Positions 1-64,000 of a stretch of 64,000 nucleotides of DNA are shown here, in pieces (the stretch's first letter is position 1; every line of letters begins with the position of its first letter). This DNA comes from Tretioscincus oriximinensis (lineage: Eukaryota; Chordata; Lepidosauria; Squamata; Gymnophthalmidae), in contig JAJVDF010000450.1 in assembly GCA_022410635.1 (NCBI GenBank), positions 729,563-793,562 of the forward strand, written 5' to 3'. The translations under genes were made by a program, and so were the position numbers. Under the pieces are notes generated by a model. It worked only from the letters and a program-made list of their open reading frames with translations. It searched no databases and was not told where the DNA came from.

Positions 1-3000
1 CTTTTCTGCCTGCATTTTATCTTCTCCCATTTCTGGCTTTTAAAGTCTATCAGATAGGCTAAACGTTTGTCTTCTTTTTCTTCCTGTATGTCCTGATAAA
101 CCTTGTACTTGTCTATGTATCTAAACATCAAGGCTAGTAACATCATATGTTACTAACTGTNGATGTTGCTGTTTCTATCTTTAAATTGCATGTGCATAAA
201 AGCTTCATGGACACAGGATTGTCTTAGTACTCTGTGGATGTTGTTATTCATTTACATTCGTTTTCAATCCCTCTGTCCCATGATCACAGGGAAGTTTATG
301 TAGTAAATGTAAACGCATTAAAAATATAAACTTATTAGAAAAGGCATTTTTCATCTGAAGGCATCAAAAGATATGAAGTGGTGAAGCTTCTTTTATGAAG
401 GACATTTCTGAGCAGAGGTCATTTCATAACCACAAAGAAGTTCCTTTCACAAGTCCTCATGTCTGAAGCTGGTGGAGTTGTTAGCAGGGGCTATAACTGA
501 CCATTTGCTTATTCAGCCTTAAATGTGGGTACCTGGATAGATTGCTGTCATTTTATAATGTATTTCAATATATATTAACCTCCTACACAATCTTATGATG
601 CCCAAGGTCTACCCTAGGTCCTTTATCTGTTTTGACTACCTCAGTTATGGGAGTGTTGTTGAGATATATTTATTTTGCTTTTTAATGTGCTGACTAAAAA
701 GTATAAGACAAAGAAAAACAAAGAATTCAAAGATATCTGAAGCAAAACCAAAACACATAGAATCCACTAGTTGGAAGTGTACCGTANAAAAGGAAAAAAC
801 CTAACAAGCAGAAAAGTACATAATTCAAATGAAAAACTGTTCCAAATAATTTCCAACCATTTAATGTACACACTCACATCATATAAAACAAAATTACCTA
901 AAATAATATTGTCCTGAATGTTCGTATCTTCTTAGAGGCTGACCAGATGTTTTTCAACTGTTCTCTATTCCCATTCGTCCTCGGTGGCCACTGGTATATC
1001 AAAATTCACCCACAGCATTTCCCCAAACATAGAAATATTCAGTTAATTAAAAAAACCTATATAAACCAATATAGGTTTAAGGAGAAAAACATGCCATCCA
1101 AAGTTCACAGTTAAACCACAATGAATGTGTGTGAATTTTTGTTTTACACGATATAAATATATTAAATTGTTGGAATTTATTTAGAGCAGTTTTTTCAGTT
1201 GGGTTGCATACTTGTATGTTTTTAGGGGGGGGGCTTTTTTTATAGGTTTCTACTTATTCTCTAGAGCAAGTGTAGTCAGCATAGCCTGTGCCTATGCAAA
1301 GTGAGAACAAGACAGAACAAAAAGAATGCCACGTTTGTAACTGCTGAGAAAGTTTTGACCGACTACGAGAGCCATTGCTATGGAGACGTAATGACAAGAT
1401 AATTGAATAGAACCTCTTTGCCTTCCATCTTTCTCACACTGATGCTAGCAAGGTCAGAACCCCTGAGCCTTGTATTTCCCTTCAGGTTCATGCATATCTT
1501 GATAGAAACACTAAGGACCCATTTTCCTTGCAATGTCATCCTGCCTTAAATAAATTATAATCAGCCAGCCAGCTCCACTCATAAAGGTGTCAGTTGTCAA
1601 AGAAGTTAAGATACGATGTATTGTATAATGGAATCATATAAATAAACTGCCTTCAAAAGAAAGAAGCAAAAGACTTTTGTAACTGATCTCTTTGCTGCTC
1701 CCAGTGTAAGCCAGAACTTATATCAGCCTATTTGCAACAAAAAGTCATTAGTCTAGCAGAAATGTACCTAGCATTACGCACCACAACCCCAATGAGGTGT
1801 TTTTACATGCTGTAAATTTCTTCCTTTGATCAAATAGATCAAAATATATCCTCTTGTCTCTTTCATTCTCTCTTCAACTGTCTCTTCCACTTGCATACCC
1901 ACACAAAACAGTTAGCAAGAGCCCCAAAGACAGAGCAACTTTAAAGAGCAACTTCCACAAATGTCATGTATTTTATTCATAAGCAAATATGAACATGCAA
2001 ATATACAAATAGCGTACTATTCACTACTGGGTTAGCTATATAAGTTAGCTCCAAACTACGCAAGCTGGCACCAAGTTATTGCTTGTAAAGCGGGAAGTAA
2101 TATCTTTCTGAGCATTCAGTTATAAGATAAGCCCTAAAGTTAAGGACATGTAAAGATGTTAACTTGTAAACCCGTAGCTTATAAAATGAGCTCTGCCTAT
2201 ATATATTCTTTCTGTCAATTTTCATAGTTACCCAACTAAGGGAACTTTTCAGAAAATAATTCATACAAGGACATAAAAATTGCTGAGTTGTCCTCTGTAT
2301 CCTAAGGTCAACTGTAATATATTAAGGGTGTGATCAGACACACTTAAAGAAATGCCCTCTGGATCAGTTTTTCCTCTGCATGTGTCTTATCTGTCTTGAA
2401 ATCTCAGAAAGGTCACCTCTTCATCTGCAGGATTTCATTGTTCTAAGCATGGCTATTTCTTTAAGCCAGATTGGACAAGTAAATGCACGNGCAAAGAAAT
2501 GGGATTTCCCACTGAATGGCCAATCAGTGGATAGCATCTGTAGTCAGGATAGGTGTTGCCTGATTTGCAGTCAATGTAGCTTGCAGTGTGTCAAAATAAG
2601 AGAAGTTCTCAGGCGAATAGTTGAACACTATAAGGCAGGTTTTTTGTGTATCTGGATATTGGACGCTTTTTCTAAAAAATGAAACAACTGGGGGAAAAAG
2701 GATCTGACTGCACTCTAGGCTGTGAATGGTTCTTCAAGTCTCATGTCACAGCAGGTTTCAGGTGCACATCTAGGAAAACATTTGTCTCAAAATATGACTG
2801 ATTATTTCTGAACAGTGTCCATTGCCTTCTGTACAAAGTATCCAATGGCAAACAGGTGTCTTTTTTCCATGATGTGCAGTTGGTCATTTTTTCAGGGTTT
2901 TTTTCTTCTTTTTTTGAGCCACTGTCTGTAAAGTTCTTTAACTACACCCCTCAAAGTGCATAGCATTTAGAAGTCTGCTAATGAAGTTGTACATCAGAGC

Positions 3001-4459
3001 ACAGCAGAACCAGAGGGCCAAAGCCATGTAATAATGATACTTGGCTGTTTTTCAGACATGCAGCACTGAAACTTCTGCCAAGTGTCACTGCATCATTAAG
3101 TTTCAGAGTGAGTTGTCAGCCTCTGAATGGGAAAACACAAATCACGAGCAGTGAACATTCATGAATATGCTGCAAGTTCAACATGGAGCAGCATAATTGT
3201 CAAGTCAAACAAGGAGGTTATTCTCAGGTGTCATAAATTTTTCCTCATATAAGATGTTTTAACAGTTCATCATTTGTACTTCAGCCAGGACTTGAAAAAT
3301 ATATGGAGTCCCGAACATTTTTTGCTCTTTTTACCTTCCAATATTGCTGTCACAGTTAAGAAGCAAGTACATAGTACATCGTTAATGGGAATATTTCTAG
3401 CACCTCTCTCAAACCAGTGATGAGAGAATCTACAGTAGACTGTCAAAAACACTGAGATNTTTAATATAGAGTTTGATCCTGCCACAAAACTCATTAGGTA
3501 CCCTGACACAGCACTGATTAAAGCACACAATGCTTAATTTTCAAAAAGGGCTTTAAGGAGACCCAGGAAATTACAGGTCTACCAGCTTGAGATTTGTTGT
3601 GCGGCAGCTTGGAAGCTCCTGGGATTGATTTGCATAACCTGCTGTTTGCTAGAAACACAGCAAGTGCCACTGTGACCCAAAGGACAGCACCAAACTGTGA
3701 CCCGTCAACAAGGTAGAAAACATAGCCTATGAGCTAGGCATTCTTTTAAGGCAGCAATTAAGCACCTACAAACAGGATTGGGTTATGCAGTTCCTTTTGG
3801 TTGCTTAATTTGTGCTTTCCTTATTTCATTTTATTGCTTTAGATCACCTTAAAAAATAAGAAGACGGAAGCCATCAGAAATGTAGTATATACACCACCAT
3901 GCGCTACATGTATGAATATCAGATCCATGGGTACCGATTGTGTACGGATGTTTAGTGCACAAGAGCTCCTGATACTCAAGGCAAATTAAGCTTATTTTAT
4001 TCATTCATCCGTTTATAATCGTATTCCACACTGTACCCAAAAGACTGAGGGCAGGTTACAGTAAGAACAATGAAAACCGTGCTAAAAAGAAACCACTGGT
4101 TTGATGCTGTGAAGCCAAGGTTGCTCGTCTGGAACAGCTGAAAGAGTCAGACAGTGGGTGAATTTGCCTAGGGGACATGACAGCAGCATCCAACTTGTAA
4201 GATGACAGCTCTTTGGATGTTACAAAGACTGGGGGTCTTGGAGAGAATGGGAGGCTAAATCAGAATGTTTTTTTCATCATATTCAAATACTATTGTTTAG
4301 ATAAGTAGCTTGGTAAATGAATGGAAATAATAGGAATTGTAGTCATGATGGGAAGACAGATACAGGGTGGGTTATAAGAATACCTGAGGCTGGGAACGCA
4401 TGAGTGGTGGTTGAGAAAGCTGTGCTTTCAACTTGCTCCCCAAAGATAGGACCTTAAAT

Positions 4460-4612
4460 TAGGTTGACCAGATGATCCCTTGGGGGGGGGGGGGTGAAAA
4501 CCCGGTTTTGGGATGCCTCCCGTTTTTTTCTGAGGAAATTTTTTTTTAAAAAAAGATTTTTTTTGGAAAACCAGGTTTTCGTCCCCTCCAAAAGGGGTCA
4601 TCTGGTCAGCCT
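4460..4612. mobile_element. Short hAT-type MITE, TAGGYTGACCAGATG family
   Basis: Inverted ends TAGGTTGACCAGATGATCCC and (reverse complement of the right end) CAGGCTGACCAGATGACCCC. The flanks CCTTAAAT (4452-4459) and GCTTAAAT (4613-4620) form a near-perfect 8-bp target duplication, which is hAT-like. The interior is poly-G, poly-T and poly-A. Related longer copies lie at 40111 and 41501. Confidence 0.7.
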
Positions 4613-4619
4613 GCTTAAA

Positions 4620-7600
4620 TGTAATTTTTTATTAAGGCAAAGAGCCCAGACCGGCTAATATTTAGAAGAAATACCCACAGCAGTATACAAACCTTCAAAA
4701 TTAGGTGAAAATTGATCTTGGAAAACTGGGGTGGAGGACAACCTACTGAGGAGAAGGAGAAAAGCCTGCTAAATTTTAAAGCAAGGGGGGATAATGGCCT
4801 CCAGAACACCAAGGAAAAACTTAACAATGAAGGATAAAATAGATAGACTTTACACTGAACTCATAGATGCAACTAAAAGAATTGTGAAAAGATTGGAAAG
4901 TTATGTAGAAAAGTTAACAACAGATATAAAAGAAACGAGGCAACTGGTAAGTAAGACCTATGATAAGGGCGAGAGACTGGAAAAAAATTGAAATGTTGCA
5001 AGAAAAGCTGGAGGACTATGAAAACAGAAACCGGAGGAGAAATCTTAGATTTAAGTTTATTCCTGAGGACACTGAAGAAGAAAATATTTGGACTTGGTTT
5101 GTTGGATGGCTGAATGAATTAAACATTAATATTTCAGGGAAGGATATAGAAAGTATTCATAGAACCCCATCCAGGAAATGCAAAAATGCTGACAGGACAA
5201 GAGACATACTGGTGGCTTTTCTGAATGAAAAAACTAAGCTGAGGGTCTGGAAAGAACTGAGGGCCTTAGACAAATTAGACGTGAGAGGCCAGACTGTGAA
5301 GGTTTTCTTTGATCTGGCCAGTAAGACCATAAAGCGCAGGGATGGCCTGAGAGAATATGGTCAGCGGATTATTAGAGCCGGGATGAGGTTTGTCTGGAAT
5401 TTTCCTGCTACTATACTATAGTGGTGTACAAAGATGGCAGAAGATTGTGGGCCAGAAATCAGGAAGAAGCAAAGTTACTGGTGAAAAGATTCAATATTCC
5501 AATGGATGATACTCTGGAGTTGGAAAAAGAGTCGGTTGAGGAAAGAGAAAGAGATGACAGATCTGGGAAAGATGGGAGTGAGGAGGAGGCTTCACTCGAG
5601 GCCTTATGCCAACAAATGATGAAAGAAGAAAAAGGGCAAAACCAAAAAGAAAACAAAGATAAACTTAGCATATGCACAGAGGACTTGTAAGTGTTGTTGA
5701 GCAGGTTTAATGAGGTTTTAAATGATAATACTGAAAGACGTTTTAATAACTGTTTAGGATTTCAGACAAATTTGCATTGGTACACATAATTGATTTAATA
5801 GAAACATAAATAACGAGATAAGTGTTAATCATAGAAAATCGTTTCATTAACACATGATAAAAGTATTTTAAATATTGCTTGTTACATTAATAGATATACA
5901 TGGAAGTTATAAAGGTATAATGAAAATATTATATGTGCGTCATATATTGCATGTGAGATGGACAATAATTAATTATATGATAGAGGTTGTAAAATATAAG
6001 AGATGATATTGCTATGTTTAAGAGGGTAATATGGAATAGATAATATGGTTTGTTAATTTAGAGAAACTTTAAAATAATAATAAGTTTATGTTGGGAAATT
6101 ATTCTATTTAATTTAAGGAATTGAATGATGTATTGTTAACTGAGGGAAAAGGACACGATTCATAGCTCCAATTTTGAAATGATGGGTAGAAAAAGGATTA
6201 TTGACTCATTATAAAATATAGCTGGGCTCAAATACAGGAATATAGCAAAGTTCTGTTCTAAGGGGCAGGAAAAGTTGGAAACAATGCGTACCTTAGCGGA
6301 ACAATAGACAAGTTCTACTGTACTGTTAGATACAGCAGTACAGAGATCTACTCCCTTGGAACAAGGAGAAGTGCTATTTTTCCTAAAGCTGCTGTGGAGA
6401 AAATGGGAACAATCAAAATAATATCTATAATGTAAATGGGTTAAACTCGGATTGTAAGAGATGTAGAGTGTCAAGAATTATGAAGGATTTGAAATCAAAT
6501 GTGGGGCTCTTACAAGAAACCCACAAAAGTGTAAAGAATAAAGGAAAATTGTTACAAATCAAAGGATGGACAATGCAGTATGAGTCACGGGGTATAAACA
6601 AATTGAGGGGTGTGGTAGTATTAATTAAAGACAATTTAAATTTTGAAGTGTTGGAAGTTAAAAAAGATAGGGAGGGAAGGATGATTTTGGTGAAAGGAAG
6701 AATAGAAAAAGAGATATTTACACTGGGTTCTATCTATAATAATAACAAAAATCAGAAAAAGGCATTCAGTCAGTTGATGAACCAATTTGATACTTTCTTA
6801 GAAGGAGAAATATTCATTGGAGGAGATTTGAACCAAGATGTAGAAAGGGAAGAAGAGACTGTCAATGATGGGGGTGAAAAAAAAGATCAAAGGATTTATA
6901 CAATTAAAACAATGGCATTTATTTGACTATGGGCAGAGACAAAATAATAAAAGAGATTGGGGGGTATATTATAATTTGGACCGTATTTTAGGGCACAATG
7001 AAAATAAATCTAAAGTGCTTTCCTTCTTGGTAGGCAAATGTTGGATTTCAGATAATGCTCCAATAGTGTTAGAAATCGAATTAGACTGTAGAACGGAAAT
7101 GAAAAAATGGTGGTTTGATCCAATAGCTATTTTGAAAGATAAGGATAAATTAGAGGTGATGAATGAGATCAGATATTTTTTCCAAGAAAATGAAACGGTG
7201 GAGATGTCTCCATAAATCATATGGGATACAATTAAAGCAGTCCAGAAAGGAATATTACTAAATAAGGAAATCGTATAAAAAAGGGAATCAAAACTAAAAA
7301 GAAAGAATTAGTGGTACATATTGAAAATCTTCAGATAAAACATAAAAAACCAATTGAAAGAAAATATTTAAAGATTTAATGGGAAAAAGAAAGGAATTAG
7401 AATTGTTAGACAAGAAGATGTTCAAAAAATGGTCATATATTAAAAATGAATTTAAAGCAAACGATGTACAAAATATTAAAAGGCTAACAAGATATTTAAG
7501 GAAGCAAAATGAAAAGAATAAAATATTGGAATTGAAAACCAAAGAAGGAAAATGGGCAATTAGGGTGAAGAGATTCTGGAAGAATTCAGGAAGTTTTATA

Positions 7601-7660
7601 AAACATTATATACAGGTTCTAATAGTGAGTTGAACAATATTGAAGTAGATAAGCAATGGG
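4620..7660 (+). mobile_element. L1-like LINE, 5' part: UTR, ORF1 and endonuclease of ORF2, degenerate
   Basis: After a short 5' UTR-like stretch, ORF1 begins near 4794 and runs in three frames to 5690. It has a Lys-rich N-terminus, a coiled-coil-like part (QEKLEDYENRNRRRNLR), an RRM-like part (RFKFIPEDTEEENIWTWF), then a C-terminal domain with IESIHRTP. About 700 nt later ORF2 starts (NVNGLNSD at about 6430), with the endonuclease motifs QETH and GGDLNQD. After a frameshift near 6870-6930 comes SDNAPIVLE, where the usual SDHAP histidine is Asn. Sequence between endonuclease and RT continues to about 7650 and then stops abruptly at a CR1-like fragment. RT and 3' end are missing. The element cannot move. 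Confidence 0.88.
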
Positions 7661-7669
7661 GGAAGAAAT

Positions 7670-8012
7670 TCCATCGGCCTGTGGAATTTACTTCCTGAAG
7701 AGGTAGTGGTAGCTAACAGCTTGGATAGTTTCAAGACAGGACTAGACAGGTTTATTGACACCAAGTGTATAAATGGATACTAGGATGGATGTGTGGATGT
7801 TGCCTCCGGGATGGAGCAACAGGCAGGACTCCTGAAATACCATTTGCAGGGAGTCATGAACAGGAGCATATTTTGCTTTCCTCTGTTTGGACTGCCCAAG
7901 TGCATCAATGTGAAAGGAAAAAAGAATATAAGCCCTCAGGCAAAAAATAGAATGTAAGCTACTTTGAGTTCCTATAAATGAGAAAAGCAGAGTATAAAAA
8001 CCAGTTAGTCTC
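7670..8012 (+). repeat. CR1-like LINE 3' fragment joined to a SINE-type tail
   Basis: 7673-7770 encodes the typical C-terminus of a CR1/L2-clade ORF2 (LWNLLPEEVV-type motif, then a D-F-K-T-LDRF pattern), followed by the shared 3' sequence ending TGGACTGCCCAAG. About 7940-8012 changes into a SINE tail (TGTAAGCTACTTTGAG ... AAGCAGAGTATAAA). It abuts the truncated end of the L1, so the junction is either an insertion or a template-switch chimera. Confidence 0.65.
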
Positions 8013-9863
8013 CTCCGCAACTTTCATTTATGAAGTTTTTCCCCCCTGGGTCTTTCTGAACTTCTTAAACTGACTAATCGATTCGGCACCTTGTATGTTG
8101 CTTATATGCTACATGAACATTAGATGGAGTATAATCCAGATCAAGAATGACCTCCTGTTTGGAAATATTTCTGGACTGTTTAAATGGGTCTCCTGAGATT
8201 CAAGTCTAGAAACAGCCATTCCTTGGCATTGCTGTTGGAGGCCTTGAATGCAACAGACACTCCTAATATGGTCAATCTTGTTTTGGAGAAGCAACATTGC
8301 TACTTCCAGAATACCAAGTCTGGATCACCAAAGATGTCCTCTACCTCTCTGCCTTTTGTTCACACCATAGCACGGAGGTAGATTAAGATGACAAACTAAG
8401 ACCGATTTATTGTAATACATTTGACAAAGAGATTTTAATTCCCAGATACAAACCTGGAATTCGCTTCAATGGTTTTTGAATGAAGTGGATTAGATGTGGA
8501 CAAGTAAATGCTAAAGCGCAAAAGTGTAATGTGGAGAATGAGTGGCGCATCCTTATGAGTGCAAAGGTTATAATAAAATATACAAACACTACCACCCAGA
8601 ATGCTACAAAATTCAATTTCTGTTTTTGTTACTCCATNGCAGTTGCATGTTAAAACAGACATCTGGACTAGACAGTCTACTGATTCTCTCTTCGGGCTTT
8701 CAAATAAAAAAATCTTTTTTAGGGATAAAGTGCAGCTTGTTATTTTACCATGTTATCTTTGATGTATATTAAAAAGTCCAACTGGACTTTGTCACGTTTT
8801 TAACGACAATAATGAAGATGATTTTGTATAGTTCCTGCTTGTTGTGGGGTGGTTTGTTTTCTCTGCGTTTTTACAGTTCAGTAGTTTATGACTATGAGCC
8901 ACCTAGCCTGAAAAACTGGTGCTAAGGTTAAAGATGATAGAAAATGACACGTCCCTGAAGCACAAGTAGCTCTCCGTGTGAGGTGAACCCAAACACTTCA
9001 GNATTAAAAACAAGGCAGCCTCAAGGAGAAGAAGGCAGTTTCTTTTCAGGTGGAAACAAAACAAAAGCACACATTTGGTGAGGTGAGATAGCACTGAGTG
9101 TTCAAGAAATGAAATAGTGTAAACGCTGACATGCAATGCTCTCTGACCTTCAAACTTTGGTTTAAATGCTCTTTTTTGTTAGGCTAAAGGGGCGGTGAGA
9201 AGGAATGGGAACAAGAAGACATCTTTTGTAGTTACTATTAATGCTTTTCTGCACAGGGCCTTATTCCAGTATACTCAACGAGGGACCTGCTTTCTGCATG
9301 CCAGTGCAAATTAGACAGGGCCAACCTGGGACCTGCTGCAGCCCAGACTGACAGGACATTATCCAAAATAAGTCTTGGTACTAGAAGAGTGTAACAATCA
9401 GACACAAGACTACAAGGGCGGTGAGCCCATCCAAGCTATAAATTAATATAAATTAGATTGNCCACCTTCCAGCACATACCTGTTGAAGAAATAATTTAGT
9501 ACACTGAAGGAGCTGGCTGGCTGGCTACTCCTATCTAATTATCACTATTTCAAAACTAGCTGTTGCTGCCGTTGCCTGGATGAATTTAGTGGAAATAAAA
9601 TGAAACTTCCTGCTATTATTTGCCCTTTTATGATATCCTACAAATTGATGGTTATGATTTTCATGTCTATAAAGTCGTGGCTCCAAAGGCATTGACAGGA
9701 TCCCTTTGCAGTTTGTGTCCCTTCAAATTGGAGCTTTTCAGTATTTATGAAAAATGTTACACTGCCCTCTGCTGCTGATCCTAGATATTACTGACCGATG
9801 AAGTTGTAATTGAGCATTAAAACATCAGATAATGTGAAAGGATATAGTGCAAGGTACTTTCCA

Positions 9864-9915
9864 ATCATCAGCATCACCAACACTATCATCACCATCATCA
9901 TCATCATCATCATCT
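9864..9915. repeat. ATC trinucleotide tract
   Basis: Imperfect then pure (ATC)n. Confidence 0.95.
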
Positions 9916-10051
9916 TATGTGAAAACTCCTTGTTTGTCTCTTGAACCTATCACCTTTTAAAATTGCTCTTTGGATAATACGTTTGTAATCTTTTTTCCTA
10001 GTGAGTAGAAGATAAGCTGAACACTGTTATTATTATAATTAACATTTATTT

Positions 10052-10450
10052 AAGAACATAAGAGGAGCCCTACTAGGTGGGCCCATGGCCCACCTAGTCT
10101 AGCATTCTGTCTCAAACAGTGGCCCATCAATTGCACCTGGGCAGTCTGAAGCAGAAGAAAGCAAAACCATCCTCTGTTCTTGATTCAGTAGTAATACCTG
10201 CTGCTCCATCTTGGAGGCAGTACCAAGAAATCCATCATAGAAACTATTGATACCCTTGGCTTCCATGAATCTATCTATCCTAAAGCTATCCAGGCTGATA
10301 GCTACCACCACCTTTTCTGGAAGTAAATTCCACAGACCGACCTTCTGGGTAAAAAAAGACTTTCCTTTATCTGTCGTAACTCTTCTTCCTATCATTTTCA
10401 AGGAATGCCCCCTGGGTGGCACAGAATTTAATTGCAACTCTGGGACATAA
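10052..10450 (-). repeat. CR1-like LINE 3' end, reverse
   Basis: The + strand starts AAGAACATAAGAGGAGCCC. Read on the - strand, 10437 to 10099 gives the ORF2 C-terminus motifs RGHSLKMIGRR, FFTQKVGLWNLLPEKVV and a DSFRIDRFMEAKG end. This is the best preserved copy of the family in the window; other copies are at 7670, 23472, 31177, 37590, 39715, 40664 and 56741. Confidence 0.75.
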
Positions 10451-11318
10451 TTGATCCCCTGAGGAGTCTGAATTTAGGAACTTCTGTGTAAACTTTAGAA
10501 GTAAATAATTTTGTATTCTCTGCAAAGGAACAATGATTATTGGATGCCTTTACATTTTCCTTTGAAGATGTGGAAGTGTCCATTGAACTGGCAAAGTACT
10601 GACATGATGTCTGAATTATTACAAGAAACTATTCGTTCTCTGGCAAGTTCTCAACTAATTCTAATAGTTGCTGAGCTTAAACTATAGTATTAAAAGTGTG
10701 GGTGAAGTATTATATTGTTCTAATAACACATATCAACTACGATGGCGATGATGATAGCAGCTGTAGCAGTGGTGATGGCAACAGTGGGGGAATATTTTAT
10801 TAAAACCTTGGACATGGCTAGAGCTGGTAGGAATTATAGGTGGGAATAGCTGAAGTGTTTGAAGATACTGTAATTGCTATAAATCCTCAAAATCTTGCAA
10901 TTCGTTTTTGAAGAACTTTGCATTTAACTGCAATAGTCAAGAAGTAATTAAATGTGCTCTGTAGTGTAGAGTTCAGTATAGATAACTTTGAATGGCTGAA
11001 AAGAAGAGGGTAGGGGATGATTTTCTGCACGTTTTCCCCTTTGACCCGGAGACTTTGACTTTTTTGTTCTCCGTACATATTTCTCTGCATTGGTCACAAG
11101 TAATTTGTTTCAGATAATTCAGACTGGAGCTGAGCTAATGTCTTTGTGTCAGAATGGCCGGCGATCAGATGCTATTTCTTTTTCAGGCTTCTGAGAACAT
11201 AGATATGAAAAAGCGCAGTAACACTAGAAGCATCAAATCCTGCTCTACCAAGAGTCGTTCTATTCTCAAAGCAGAAGAACTTTGCTGCAAATAATTAATT
11301 ACTTTTTTTGTGTTCCAG

Positions 11319-63675
<52,357 letters not shown>

Positions 63676-64000
63676 TAAAAATCATTCTTTTTTAAACCCA
63701 CAGTAGAAGGTTCAGCACTTCTTTGTGTAGAAGTTACTGGGACATTCCCATTCTGAAAAACAGTACATAAGTGGAAATTGTATTAATTGAAAAATAGATA
63801 TGAGAAAGTTAAGAGAACTGGACAAAAATCACAATCAGAATTGGTTTAAACTGCCCACACGAAGCTTTGGGGAACTGACCCCTGAATCTAAAACAGTGGA
63901 GGAAAGCAATCCTCAGTTAGATTGCATTGGTTGGATTAATCCATTAGAGAATTCTTCATATGGGTTGGTCAGCCTAATGCAAATCCCTGGAAGTTTCAGG

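Larger units (their letters stand above)
1..11318 (+). other. SASH1: SASH1 intron (3' part), upstream of the first visible exon
   Basis: No coding exon was recognised here. The first 4.4 kb is AT-rich unique-looking sequence with short low-complexity tracts (poly-G near 1227-1233) and a worn SINE-like tail around 3995-4065. Then follow a short hAT-type element (4460-4612), an L1 5' segment (4620-7660), a CR1/SINE chimera (7670-8012) and a reverse CR1-like copy (10052-10450). Short ORFs in it (e.g. 2380-2682) resemble nothing known to me. Confidence 0.8.

Noticed and set aside
11187..11294. Possible SASH1 exon after a TTTTTCAG acceptor (ASENIDMKKRSNTRS, 35 codons)
   Set aside because: No matching donor before the stop, no similarity to SASH1, and the expected preceding segment is different.

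Overview
This is vertebrate nuclear DNA, most likely from a squamate reptile (lizard or snake). The only real gene is SASH1 (SAM and SH3 domain containing 1), on the + strand. Eleven coding exons, 1555 coding nt in all, are scattered over about 52 kb with consensus GT/AG sites and compatible phases at every junction. The squamate call is an inference. It rests on the SASH1 divergence, L1-like, Bov-B/RTE-like and CR1-like LINE remnants side by side, many hAT-type non-autonomous DNA transposons, and tRNA-derived SINEs ending in a 'GTAAGCCGCTTTGAG'-type tail. No rRNA, tRNA gene, CRISPR or prokaryotic feature is present.

Layout. 1-11318 is intron upstream of the first visible exon (SASH1 5' exons lie outside the window); it carries a 5' L1 segment (about 4620-7660) fused to a CR1/SINE fragment. 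11319-14291 holds three small exons. 14292-19584 is an intron with a 5'-truncated L1 (about 15185-17692) and a foldback element. 19585-19686 is an exon. 19687-35408 is the largest intron (15.7 kb), with microsatellites, a diverged minisatellite, a Bov-B copy split by a CR1-like insertion, a 220-base assembly gap and a CR1-like RT fossil. 35409-35541 is an exon, and 43660-44006 is the largest exon. 48506-63612 carries five more exons, ending with the SH3 core, a basic stretch and the start of the SAM domain. The rest of the SAM domain, the C-terminal half and the 3' UTR are downstream of the window.

How the gene works. The exons encode the middle of a large adaptor protein: a basic and acidic region, the SLY-type region (48506-54101 and flanks), SH3 (split over two exons) and the beginning of SAM. 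In mammals SASH1 is a scaffold linked to TLR4/TRAF6 signalling and to melanocyte biology.

Main discovery candidate. Directly after the conserved splice donor at 44006/44007 the same frame stays open for 164 codons with protein-like, GC-richer sequence, and reaches a second strong donor (GTGAGT at 44499). Its length (492 nt) keeps phase 0 with the next exon. This looks like an undescribed long form of the exon, inserting a basic, cysteine-containing module with a charged helix into the SLY region of SASH1.
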